DNA from: UMGS1696 sp045643285
GTDB taxonomy: Bacteria; Bacillota; Clostridia; Oscillospirales; CAG-272
Assembly (NCBI GenBank): GCA_045643285.1
Contig: JAZUKN010000087.1
Span: 1 to 41,640 of the forward strand
Direction: 5' to 3'
Length of the DNA: 41,640 nt
A model generated the notes under the pieces. The model was not told the DNA's origin. It was given only the letters and a program-made list of their open reading frames with translations, and ran no database searches. Positions 24,231 through 31,472 of this stretch are shown here, in pieces. The position numbers were made by a program, and so were the translations under genes. Positions within the stretch are counted from its first letter, which is position 1. Each line of letters opens with the position of its first letter.

Positions 24231-24259
24231 ATTATATCACCGTCTTTTCCGTAAGTCAA
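24231..24259 (-). promoter_or_regulatory. Promoter of the Nudix gene
   Basis: On the minus strand TTGACT (24259-24254), 17 nt ending TGA, then TATAAT (24236-24231). The 70-nt leader contains a 7-bp hairpin (GACGGTT 24183-24189 / AACCGTC 24208-24214) before the ribosome-binding site. Confidence 0.82.
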
Positions 24260-24291
24260 CGTGCCGATTCGGTAAATTATTGCAGAAAATG

Positions 24292-24320
24292 TTGCAAAAA
24301 CGGAATTGGTGTGTTATAAT
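24292..24320 (+). promoter_or_regulatory. Promoter of the trigger-factor-like lipoprotein gene
   Basis: TTGCAA (24292-24297), 17 nt, and TG-T-TATAAT with the hexamer at 24315-24320. It lies back-to-back with the Nudix promoter; ATG 24356 follows AAAGAGGT. Confidence 0.82.
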
Positions 24321-24355
24321 AGACAAGATTAAAAACTTTATCAAAGAGGTAAAAA

Positions 24356-25522
24356 ATGAAAAAACTCATTATCGCACTCCTTATCGCCTGCATGGTGCTC
24401 TCGCTTGTTGCCTGCGGCGCAGAAAAAGATGAAGAAAAGGTAAATCCCGACGAACAGACGACTGAAAACACAGACTCCGAAAACACAGACGAAAACACAG
24501 ATTCAGCCGACAACGGCGATGAGATCACTTCGTTTGACTATATGGCGGCTGATCTCACTCAGTACCTCAAGCTCGGCGAATACAAAGGTCTTTCCGCTAC
24601 ACGCGAGACCGCAGAGCTGACGGACGAAGAGTACAACGACTATATGAATCAGCTTCTTGCAAACTACAGCGATTACGAGCAGATCACCGACCGCGCCGCA
24701 GTTGAAGGCGAAACAGTCGTAGTTGACTACACCGGCACAAGAGACGGCGTGGCTTTTGACGGCGGTACAGCTCAGATGCAGCCTATAGTCGCATCCGACG
24801 GAAACGGCTATATCCCCGGCTTCGGCTCCGCTCTTATCGGACATAAGGCAGGCGACGTTTTCTCGACTGAGATCACATTCCCGGAAACCTACCAGAACAA
24901 TCCCGATCTCGCAGGTGTGACTGTAACGTTCGCGTTCAATGTCCACTACATCCAGGGCGAGCTTGTGACTCCCACGCTTGATACTATCGACGATACGTTC
25001 GTAAAGACATATTTCGGTAAGGATACAGTTGAAGAATTCGTTACGTCCCAGCGCGTGGGTGTTGAGATCCAGAAGGCTTACTCCCAGACATCCGCAACAA
25101 ATATGGAACTTTGGCAGCAGATCATCGACAATTCCGAAGTGATCGCATATCCCGCAGGAGCCGTTGAAGAAGTATACGACTACTACCGTGAAATGTACGA
25201 ATACTATGCTTCATATTACGGAACGGATTACGCAACGTTCCTCTCCGATTACGTCGGTATCACGGATGACGAGCTTCTCGAAAACTGCCGCGACTTCGTC
25301 AAGGAAGACCTCGTAATGTATTCTCTCGTAAAAGAGCTTGACGCAAATGTAACGGATGAAGAGATCGCCGAAAAGACCGCATTCTTTGCACAAATGTACG
25401 GTGTTGGCGAAAGCGAAATCACATCCTACTACGGCGACGAGCAGATGAAGACTACAACGCAGTTTGATAAGGTGCTCGACATCATTTCTACTTTCTCGAA
25501 TATCACTGAAGTGGCGGAATAA
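24356..25522 (+). CDS. Trigger-factor-like peptidyl-prolyl isomerase lipoprotein
   Basis: A 388-residue lipoprotein: signal peptide with lipobox LVAC (Cys at residue 21), then an acidic Thr/Asn/Glu linker (about 23-60). An FKBP-type PPIase domain follows at about 115-205 (VEGETVVVDYTGTRDGVAFDGG...IPGFGSALIGHKAGDVFSTEITFPE), then a helical C-terminal region at about 215-385 like the substrate-holding arms of trigger factor. The ribosome-binding N-terminal domain of cytoplasmic trigger factor is missing and replaced by the lipid anchor. It is therefore probably an extracytoplasmic folding factor, analogous to PrsA in position but of the trigger-factor family. Similar proteins occur widely in gut Clostridia. 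Monocistronic. Confidence 0.9.
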   Translation: MKKLIIALLIACMVLSLVACGAEKDEEKVNPDEQTTENTDSENTDENTDSADNGDEITSFDYMAADLTQYLKLGEYKGLSATRETAELTDEEYNDYMNQLLANYSDYEQITDRAAVEGETVVVDYTGTRDGVAFDGGTAQMQPIVASDGNGYIPGFGSALIGHKAGDVFSTEITFPETYQNNPDLAGVTVTFAFNVHYIQGELVTPTLDTIDDTFVKTYFGKDTVEEFVTSQRVGVEIQKAYSQTSATNMELWQQIIDNSEVIAYPAGAVEEVYDYYREMYEYYASYYGTDYATFLSDYVGITDDELLENCRDFVKEDLVMYSLVKELDANVTDEEIAEKTAFFAQMYGVGESEITSYYGDEQMKTTTQFDKVLDIISTFSNITEVAE

Positions 25523-25549
25523 TTGGTAATACGGAAAATTAAAAGATCG

Positions 25550-25584
25550 TCCCACGTTTTCGTAAATGAGAACGTGGGATTTTT
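25550..25584 (+). terminator. Terminator after the trigger-factor-like gene
   Basis: TCCCACGTT (25550-25558) pairs with AACGTGGGA (25571-25579), 9 bp, followed by TTTTT. Confidence 0.88.
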
Positions 25585-25597
25585 CATTCTGTTTTTC

Positions 25598-25626
25598 TTG
25601 AATTATTCATTCCGATATGATATAAT
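25598..25626 (+). promoter_or_regulatory. Promoter of the zinc-ribbon/TPM gene pair
   Basis: TTGAAT (25598-25603), 17 nt ending TGA, TATAAT (25621-25626). The predicted start near 25633 rules out the longer reading frame and supports ATG 25667. Confidence 0.8.
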
Positions 25627-25666
25627 ATACAATAAGAAATTTTTCGTATGGAACCGAGGGAAAACC

Positions 25667-26734
25667 ATGGGGAATACATTTGAATATAAATGTCCGCGAT
25701 GCGGAGGCTCTCTTGTGTTCGACAGTAACACTCAACTCGTCCGCTGCCCGTACTGCGAATCGGAATACGACCCCGATGAGATACAGGCAGAGACGGACGC
25801 GACGCTTGCAAACGAAGCTCCGTCGGACGGCGAATCGGCTGAAGACTATATAACAGACGGCGACGGACTGAGAATGTACGTCTGCGAGTCCTGCGGCGGC
25901 GAGATCGTGACAGACGAAACGACATCTGCGACGTCCTGCCCGTTCTGTGGGAATGCTGTCGTTCTGAACGGTAACCTCTCGGGAATACTGAAGCCCGATA
26001 TTGTCGTTCCGTTCAAGCTCGATAAGCAAAAGGCAAAGGACGCACTCATGGCGTTCTGCTCGAAAAAGCCGCTTCTGCCGAAAGGGTTTATGACTGAGAA
26101 TAAAATCGACGAAATAAAAGGCGTGTACGTTCCGTTCTGGCTCTACAGCGCGGACGCGGACGTTTCTCTCTCGTTCAAGGGAACAAAAACGCGCGCGTGG
26201 TCGGATTTCAGATATAATTACGTTGAAACCTCATACTACAGAATAGTCCGCGACGGCTCGCTCGGTTTTACCGATGTTCCCGTAGACGGATCGACTAAAG
26301 TGACGGACACCATGATGGAATCAATAGAGCCGTTCGACTGGAGCGAGGCTGTCGACTTCAATACTGCGTACCTGTCGGGATTTTTCGCCGATAAATATAA
26401 CGTTTCCGCAGACGAATGTGCAGAACGGGCAGAGAAGCGAATGAAGACCTCCGCCGAAGACGCGGTCAAGGCTACAGTTCACGGCTACGCGACGCTGACG
26501 ACGGAAAAATCCGACGCAGGCTACAAAAACCGCCGTGTCAGATACGGTTTGCTTCCCGTGTGGCTTCTGACGACCGAATGGAAAGGCACGAAATACACCT
26601 TTGCGATGAACGGACAGACCGGAAAATTTTCCGGCAAACTGCCCGTCAGTAAGGGAAAACCGTTCCTCTACTTCCTTTTGATAGCGCTCGGCGTGACTGC
26701 ACTTTGCACCGCGCTGTCGTTCCTCTTGCTGTAA
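25667..26734 (+). CDS. Double zinc-ribbon membrane protein (TFIIB-type zinc finger annotated family)
   Basis: A 355-residue protein. Two zinc ribbons stand at the N-terminus: CPRC...CPYC (residues 9-30) and CESC...CPFC (about 72-95). A soluble domain of about 200 residues follows, with PFKLDKQKAKDAL and GVYVPFWLYSADADVSLSF, then one TM at the C-terminus (about 330-352, FLYFLLIALGVTALCTALSFLLL). Proteins of this layout are common in Firmicutes and often annotated as TFIIB-type zinc-ribbon proteins, but their job is unknown; no DNA-binding role is implied. The start was moved to ATG 25667 (GAGGG upstream), because the longer frame would begin before the promoter. The TPM-domain gene follows after 13 nt, so the two products probably act together. 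Confidence 0.85.
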   Translation: MGNTFEYKCPRCGGSLVFDSNTQLVRCPYCESEYDPDEIQAETDATLANEAPSDGESAEDYITDGDGLRMYVCESCGGEIVTDETTSATSCPFCGNAVVLNGNLSGILKPDIVVPFKLDKQKAKDALMAFCSKKPLLPKGFMTENKIDEIKGVYVPFWLYSADADVSLSFKGTKTRAWSDFRYNYVETSYYRIVRDGSLGFTDVPVDGSTKVTDTMMESIEPFDWSEAVDFNTAYLSGFFADKYNVSADECAERAEKRMKTSAEDAVKATVHGYATLTTEKSDAGYKNRRVRYGLLPVWLLTTEWKGTKYTFAMNGQTGKFSGKLPVSKGKPFLYFLLIALGVTALCTALSFLLL

Positions 26735-26747
26735 AGGCGGTGATGAG

Positions 26748-27593
26748 ATGAAAAAGATTTTTACCGTATTTCTTGCAGTAGTTTCTGTCGCTTTGTTTGC
26801 GCTGTCCGTTTCAGCTTACGGCGTGTCACGGCTGAACGATAACGCCGATATTATCTCCGCCGAGAACGAACAAATAATCCTTGACTACCTTGACTCAAAG
26901 AGCAACGAGCAGGATTTCACCTTTGCCGTTCTGACTGAAAACACAATAAACGGCGGTGACGTGCAGGACTATGCCGACGAATACTATGACGCGAACTACG
27001 GCAGAGACACCGACGGAATAATTCTGCTTATCGTAATGGACACGCGCGAATGGGCGTTCTCGACGAGCGGACTCGGCAAATCCTACTTCGGCGACAGTGA
27101 ACTGTACGCGCTTGAAGACACAATGGTGAGCGAGCTGTCCGACGGAAACTACGCGCAGGGGATTTATAACTACGCACAGACCGCTGTTTACTACGTCGAT
27201 TTTGCGAAGACTTACGGCTATAACTTCACCGACGACGGCTACGATGTAGATCACGATTATTACGGCGACTACGAGCCGAACCGCGATAACCTGCCGACTC
27301 CGCTTTCCGAAAGGCTGACGGTTTCGGGAATAATCGGTGCGATAGTTTCACTGATATCAACATCGGTTATGCGTTCGAAGATGAACACCGTACACAAAAA
27401 GCAGTCCGCGAGCGACTATATAAGAAAAGACAGCCTGAACATCACACGCGCGAACGACTATTTCCTTACGAGCAGCATCGCACGGACACCGAGAGCACAG
27501 AGCAACAGCGGATCGAGCCACCACGGCGGAGGCGGAGGAGTACACATAAGCTCCGGCGGTGGCAGTCACGGCGGAAGCCACGGCCATTTCTGA
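26748..27593 (+). CDS. TPM-domain membrane protein
   Basis: A 281-residue protein with a signal peptide (residues 1-22, ending VSAYG). A TPM domain follows at about 28-150 (LNDNADIISAENEQIILDYLDSKS...DTDGIILLIVMDTREWAFSTSGLGKSYFGD), then one TM (about 195-212) and a C-terminal cytoplasmic tail ending in His/Gly/Ser-rich low complexity (HHGGGGGVHISSGGG). TPM domains occur in photosystem II repair proteins and in bacterial YgcG-like proteins; some have phosphatase activity. The His-rich tail could bind metal. Coupled behind the zinc-ribbon gene with ribosome-binding site AAAGGCGGTG. Confidence 0.85.
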   Translation: MKKIFTVFLAVVSVALFALSVSAYGVSRLNDNADIISAENEQIILDYLDSKSNEQDFTFAVLTENTINGGDVQDYADEYYDANYGRDTDGIILLIVMDTREWAFSTSGLGKSYFGDSELYALEDTMVSELSDGNYAQGIYNYAQTAVYYVDFAKTYGYNFTDDGYDVDHDYYGDYEPNRDNLPTPLSERLTVSGIIGAIVSLISTSVMRSKMNTVHKKQSASDYIRKDSLNITRANDYFLTSSIARTPRAQSNSGSSHHGGGGGVHISSGGGSHGGSHGHF

Positions 27594-27603
27594 TAAAACA
27601 AAA

Positions 27604-27638
27604 ACCGGCTGAGATAAGTTTAGCTTATTTCAGTCGGT
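27604..27638 (+). terminator. Long hairpin after the TPM gene, probable terminator
   Basis: ACCGGCTGAGATAAG (27604-27618) pairs with CTTATTTCAGTCGGT (27624-27638), 15 bp with two G-T pairs and a 5-nt loop. There is no proper T-run, so it may act as an mRNA 3'-end stabiliser rather than a strong terminator. Confidence 0.5.
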
Positions 27639-27679
27639 GTTGTGGTTAAAAAGGAACGTGCGGCGGAAAGGCTGATGCA

Positions 27680-27809
27680 GTGAAATATTGCTTTGCAATG
27701 TGAAATTTCGGCTTCGCCGAAGTTAAATATCACACGCCCGCAGGCATTTCACACACCGGAGGTGTATTTCACAGCGTAGCTATTTCACTTGCCGAAAGGC
27801 AAATTTCAC
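27680..27809. repeat. Array of small palindromes separated by GTGAAAT/ATTTCAC heptamers
   Basis: GTGAAAT stands at 27680-27686 and 27700-27706, with a variant GTTAAAT at 27722-27728. The reverse complement ATTTCAC stands at 27746-27752, 27766-27772, 27782-27788 and 27803-27809. Between them lie different perfect or near-perfect palindromes: ATTGC-TTT-GCAAT, TTCGGC-TTC-GCCGAA, a GC-rich centre, ACACC-GGA-GGTGT, AGC-GTA-GCT and TTGCC-GAAA-GGCAA. The heptamer flips orientation in the middle, so the array as a whole is a dyad. No reading frame spans it. It resembles an intergenic palindromic repeat family, not CRISPR. Confidence 0.8.
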
Positions 27810-27811
27810 TA

Positions 27812-27837
27812 AAAAAACATCCCTGAGGATGTTTTTT
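27812..27837. terminator. Bidirectional terminator next to tRNA-Val
   Basis: AAAAAACATCC (27812-27822) pairs with GGATGTTTTTT (27827-27837) around CTGA. On the minus strand it follows the tRNA gene by 6 nt and has the T-run needed to end it. Confidence 0.85.
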
Positions 27838-27843
27838 GTCGAG

Positions 27844-27917
27844 TGGAGACGAGGGGGCTCGAACCCATGACCTCTCGGATGTGAACCGAACGCTCTGACC
27901 AGCTGAGCTACGCCTCC
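27844..27917 (-). tRNA. tRNA-Val (anticodon CAC)
   Basis: The minus strand from 27917 folds into a 74-nt cloverleaf. The acceptor GGAGGCG pairs with CGTCTCC, followed by discriminator A. The D-arm is AGCTCAGCTGGTCAGAGC, the anticodon stem TTCGG/CCGAG encloses loop TTCACAT with anticodon CAC, and the T-arm contains GGTTCGAGCCC. It reads GUG valine codons. CCA is not encoded, so it must be added by the CCA-adding enzyme. Confidence 0.95.
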
Positions 27918-27928
27918 GTGCATTGAGT

Positions 27929-27957
27929 ATTATACCACCGTGTCGCCGATTTGTCCA
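27929..27957 (-). promoter_or_regulatory. Promoter of tRNA-Val
   Basis: On the minus strand TGGACA (27957-27952), 17 nt ending TGG, TATAAT (27934-27929), about 11 nt before the mature tRNA. Confidence 0.8.
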
Positions 27958-27998
27958 TAGCCCGACGAAAAAAACTTTTGATTTCCGGAGAAATATTT

Positions 27999-28898
27999 AT
28001 GCTTTCAGATATTTTGTCATACCTTGCCTGTCCCGTTTGCGGAGGAGAACTCAACAGAGTGGGCGGAAGTCTGACCTGCAGTTCTCGCCATTCTTTTGAC
28101 GTGTCGAAAAGCGGCTACGTCAATCTTCTGCCGCCCGGGAAAGAGAAAAACGCACACACCGGGGACGAAAAAGCCATGATCCGCGCGCGTGCCGACTTCC
28201 TCGCCTGCGGACATTATTCAAAGATCAGCACGACTCTCGCCGAACTCTTTGCGGATATAACGCCCGTTTCGTCGTTCTGCGATATGGGAAGCGGAGAGGG
28301 ATTTCACACTGTTAATATCGCACGCCGACTTCACGAAAAAACCGCGTCTCCCGTCATCGGGATAGGTGCGGACGCATCGAAATACGGCGCGGAATGTGCG
28401 TCAAAGCTCTCGCGCTCGTTCGGTCTAATGCCGAAAGACGGCATCGGCGCGGATTTTGACGGAAACTGCGCTGTCTATTTCATTCCGGCAAATATTTTTT
28501 CTCTTCCGATAAAGTCCGATTCCCTTGACGCCGCCGTAAGTATGTTCGCGCCTATCCCGTGGGATGAGTGCGCGAGAGTATTGAAACCGGGCGGCGTGCT
28601 CGGAGTCGTTTCTTCCGGCAAAGACCACCTTATCGAAATGCGCCGCATAATCTACGACGACGTGCGCGAGGCGGATTTTTCTCCCGAATGTCCCGACGGA
28701 TTCGAAAAGATCGCATCCGACAGCATAAGCTATACAGCGTCTCTTTCAACGGATAAAGAAATACAAGACCTATTTACAATGACGCCTTTTTATTATCGCA
28801 CAAACGAAGAGGGACGCGCACGCCTTTATTCGCACACGTCCCTTGATGTTACGGTGAACGTAAACTGTACTTTCTTCCGAAAGACCGCTCATGAATAA
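27999..28898 (+). CDS. rlmA: RlmA-type 23S rRNA (guanine-N1)-methyltransferase
   Basis: A 299-residue methyltransferase. An N-terminal zinc finger (CPVCGG...LTCSSRHSFDVSKSGYVNLL, residues about 8-45) is the RlmA signature. KNAHTGDEKAMIRARADFLACGHYSKI leads into the SAM-binding fold (CDMGSGEGFHT near residues 101-111) and motif MFAPIPWDECARVLKPGGVL. RlmA methylates G745 or G748 of 23S rRNA; the Gram-positive form (TlrB) targets G748 and can affect macrolide binding. ATG 27999, with CCGGAG 8 nt upstream, replaces the longer frame from 27951. Its last 10 bases overlap the convergent SleB-like gene. Confidence 0.9.
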   Translation: MLSDILSYLACPVCGGELNRVGGSLTCSSRHSFDVSKSGYVNLLPPGKEKNAHTGDEKAMIRARADFLACGHYSKISTTLAELFADITPVSSFCDMGSGEGFHTVNIARRLHEKTASPVIGIGADASKYGAECASKLSRSFGLMPKDGIGADFDGNCAVYFIPANIFSLPIKSDSLDAAVSMFAPIPWDECARVLKPGGVLGVVSSGKDHLIEMRRIIYDDVREADFSPECPDGFEKIASDSISYTASLSTDKEIQDLFTMTPFYYRTNEEGRARLYSHTSLDVTVNVNCTFFRKTAHE

Positions 28899-29773
28899 AA
28901 ATCGTGACTGCCGACCGTCATGACGTACGAGCAGTTGTTGACGATCCAGTAGCTTTCGGCGAGGGATACGTTCAGAAAATAGAGCGCATCGCCTGCGACG
29001 TTCACACCTTCAAGCGTCAGCTTCGCCGCAATTACCGAATCGCGGTCCGGTTCTTCGTAAATGCTTCCGTTGCTGACGGGGGAAAACTGCACGCCGTTTT
29101 CGGTGTCGAAGATCACGCCTATCGTGTCATTCGGGAACTCGCCCGAACGAACGCGGTTCATTATCACGCTTCCGACTGCGATCTTGCCGAAGAACGGTTC
29201 CGCACCTGCTTCCGCATTTATTATCCGCGAAAGCCAGTATAACACATCTGCATCATAAAAGCTGTCACCGCATTCGATGGCGGCTTTTTCTCGTGAAAGA
29301 TAGACAGTGTCGCGCTCTCCGTCGTAGATGCAGGCATATCCGAACGCACCGGATAAAGCTCTCAGCGGAGCATACAGTCGTCCGCCGTCGACGAATGAGC
29401 CGTTTTCGCACCAAAGCGCACGTCCGTTTGCTTCAATGTAGTATTCGTCTGCCGTTACCGACAGAACGAGCGAATCGGCTGTTACCGTCGCCGTTGAAGT
29501 TTCGCCGTCCCACTCGATTGAACGTGCGCCGGAATAATCCGAAAATTCGCGCACCGATACATAAGCAGTGTTTGCGAGCAGGAATACTTCGCCGCCGTAT
29601 TCTTCGCCGTCGATCCGGACGTTCAGCGCATTTCTGTAGACTTCGCCGCGCTGAATAAGCCGCCGTCCCGTACATTCAGCCGCAAATACAGGCGACGCGA
29701 GCATAAAGAGGGCGGTGACGGATGAGATCACACGCCGGAGAAGCTTTCTTTTACTAAAACTTTTCGATCCCAT
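28889..29773 (-). CDS. Secreted SleB/CwlJ-type cell wall hydrolase with copper-amine-oxidase-like N-terminal domain
   Basis: A 294-residue secreted protein. The signal peptide (residues about 1-31) ends PVFAAEC. A stalk/copper-amine-oxidase-like N-terminal domain follows at about 55-155 (VFLLANTAYVSVREFSDYSGARSIEWDG...GRLYAPLRALSGAFGY). The SleB/CwlJ hydrolase domain at about 178-294 (LSRIINAEAGAEPFFGKIAVGSVIMNRV...FPNDTIGVIFD) includes the glutamate of NAEA, taken as catalytic in this family. SleB-type enzymes cut spore cortex peptidoglycan, but secreted vegetative homologues are frequent in Clostridia, so it does not prove sporulation. It converges on rlmA with a 10-nt overlap of stop regions. 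Confidence 0.9.
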   Translation of the reverse strand: MGSKSFSKRKLLRRVISSVTALFMLASPVFAAECTGRRLIQRGEVYRNALNVRIDGEEYGGEVFLLANTAYVSVREFSDYSGARSIEWDGETSTATVTADSLVLSVTADEYYIEANGRALWCENGSFVDGGRLYAPLRALSGAFGYACIYDGERDTVYLSREKAAIECGDSFYDADVLYWLSRIINAEAGAEPFFGKIAVGSVIMNRVRSGEFPNDTIGVIFDTENGVQFSPVSNGSIYEEPDRDSVIAAKLTLEGVNVAGDALYFLNVSLAESYWIVNNCSYVMTVGSHDFYS

Positions 29774-29803
29774 AGTTTTCTCCTTTCTTTTCGGGGATAA
29801 TTA

Positions 29804-29812
29804 AGTATACCA
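29804..29812 (-). promoter_or_regulatory. Extended -10 promoter of the SleB-like gene
   Basis: The minus strand reads TG-G-TATACT (29812-29804), 31 nt before ATG 29773. The -35 region is a poor match. On the opposite strand TATAAT at 29939-29944 may serve the solute-binding protein gene, with a weak -35. Confidence 0.4.
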
Positions 29813-29989
29813 TATCTTCACCCGTTTTGTTACAGGTAATATCCGCCATGGAAGGGAAACCATTATTTCCCGTTTTCCCGAAGTCGTTTTTTGTCGTATT
29901 ATTTCAATAAAACAGTGGATTTTTTCCGCACGATACTGTATAATCAATATGTATATGCTTGTACTCAAATCTGACGGAGATAATAATAA

Positions 29990-31453
29990 ATGAATATAAA
30001 AAAATTGACTGCGGTCCTCTCGGCGGCGGCGATGATGTTCTCGCTCACGTCGTGCGGACTGATAGACGTAAAACAGATCGACGCCGCGCCGCAGAACGGA
30101 CAGACAGATATACATACCGAACAAAACGTAACTCTCGCGCCGTCGACTGATGTGTATTCTCCTGTGCCGCAGAGCGAAAAAAGACTCTCTGACGCACGGA
30201 AAGCCGTAAAGAGCGCTGTGTCCGCGACGTATGACGGCGACACTGTGTTCGTCACGGAGTCGGACGATTGCACGGTTTTTTCGGACGACTGCACGAGCGT
30301 GACAGAAAAGCTCACATACATACGGAATACTCTCGTCGAAGAGGAGCTTGAAGTACATTTTGTCACCGAAAAGAAAACTCCAGCCGATATGCTCGCAGAA
30401 GCAAAGCGGAAGAAAGCGGCAGGGGACGTCACGGCGGATGTTCTCTTGATCCCGTCTGACAAAGCCGCACTTTTCGCCGCGGAAAAAACGCTCGCCGACC
30501 TCTCGAAACTATCCGGCTTTGACGCGAACGCCGATTATTTCAGCGCACAGTCAGCGTCCGGCTCGTCGATCGGAAAAGAGATATATTCCGTTGCAGGGAA
30601 CGCATCGTTCTCACCGGATAATATCACGGCAGTCTTCTTCAATAAAACTCTGCTTTCAGCCGCAGGGATAGACGCAGATGAGATTTATTCTTCCGTAAAT
30701 AATAATGAATGGACATGGGACACGCTTCTCTCGTATGCCGCAGTGACGGTGGGAAGCATCACGACACCGTTCGGTGCGTCAACTCTCGGAGATGCTGTCT
30801 TCAAGTCAGCCGGACTTGATTATCTCAAAAAGACTGACGGAAAAATCACGGCAGGCTTTGATTTTGACGGACTGAAAACAGTGTCGGAAGTTCTCAAAAA
30901 ACTGACGGACTGCGGAATCAGAACGTCATCGTATACCGCGGCAGACGATTTCATCGGCGGTGATACCGTGTTCATGATTCATAAGCTGTCGGCACTCGAG
31001 AAAATCGGTGATTCTTCTGTAGATTTCGGAATCGTTCCCGTTCCGACGTGCGCCGCAGGAGAGAGCTACCGCACCGCACTTGCGCGGACTGCGGTTTTGT
31101 TCGCCGTATCAAAGGATTCTCACAGACCTCAGACCGCGCTTGACTCGATAAAAGCACTGAACGCCGCGTCTCACTCAATTCTGTCGGACGGCTACCGCGA
31201 ATATCTTTTTACAGATTACTTCCGCGAATCTGAATCTGCAAAAATGACGGCAATAATACTCTCGTCGGGCGAATACGACGGCGCGTATATCCTCGGAGCA
31301 GAATACCCGGAGGTCGCCGCCGCAACATATAATTTTGCCGATAAGTATAAACTATCCGACGAAAAAACATTCGTGAAACAGATGAAAACGGCGCAGACCG
31401 CAATGCAGAAAGCACTTGACAAGGCGGCAAAACAGACAGCAAAGAAGAAATAA
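29990..31453 (+). CDS. Orphan solute-binding-like lipoprotein
   Basis: A 487-residue exported protein with lipobox SLTSC (Cys at residue 23) and a Thr/Ala-rich linker. The body shows extracellular solute-binding (family 1) traits: TADVLLIPSDKAALFAAEKTLADLSKL, NITAVFFNKTLLSAAGI, NNEWTWDTLLSYA, FGIVPVPT and a C-terminal helix rich in Ala/Lys (KQMKTAQTAMQKALDKAAKQ). No permease or ATPase genes are adjacent. Instead polA follows after 19 nt on the same strand, so polA may share its promoter. Ligand unknown. It may serve a distant transporter or act as a sensor. Confidence 0.8.
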   Translation: MNIKKLTAVLSAAAMMFSLTSCGLIDVKQIDAAPQNGQTDIHTEQNVTLAPSTDVYSPVPQSEKRLSDARKAVKSAVSATYDGDTVFVTESDDCTVFSDDCTSVTEKLTYIRNTLVEEELEVHFVTEKKTPADMLAEAKRKKAAGDVTADVLLIPSDKAALFAAEKTLADLSKLSGFDANADYFSAQSASGSSIGKEIYSVAGNASFSPDNITAVFFNKTLLSAAGIDADEIYSSVNNNEWTWDTLLSYAAVTVGSITTPFGASTLGDAVFKSAGLDYLKKTDGKITAGFDFDGLKTVSEVLKKLTDCGIRTSSYTAADDFIGGDTVFMIHKLSALEKIGDSSVDFGIVPVPTCAAGESYRTALARTAVLFAVSKDSHRPQTALDSIKALNAASHSILSDGYREYLFTDYFRESESAKMTAIILSSGEYDGAYILGAEYPEVAAATYNFADKYKLSDEKTFVKQMKTAQTAMQKALDKAAKQTAKKK

Positions 31454-31472
31454 ACGGGAGGAAAACGACAGT

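Noticed and set aside
27680..27809. CRISPR array
   Set aside because: The constant element is only 7 bp, spacers are themselves palindromes of 9-17 bp, and no cas genes are present.
28889..29773. SleB-like gene as proof of spore formation
   Set aside because: The SleB/CwlJ hydrolase domain also occurs in vegetative secreted hydrolases; no other sporulation gene is present in the window.
29854..29871. GGGAAA/TTTCCC hairpin in the divergent region
   Set aside because: Six base pairs only, no T-run and not adjacent to a stop codon; no function can be supported.
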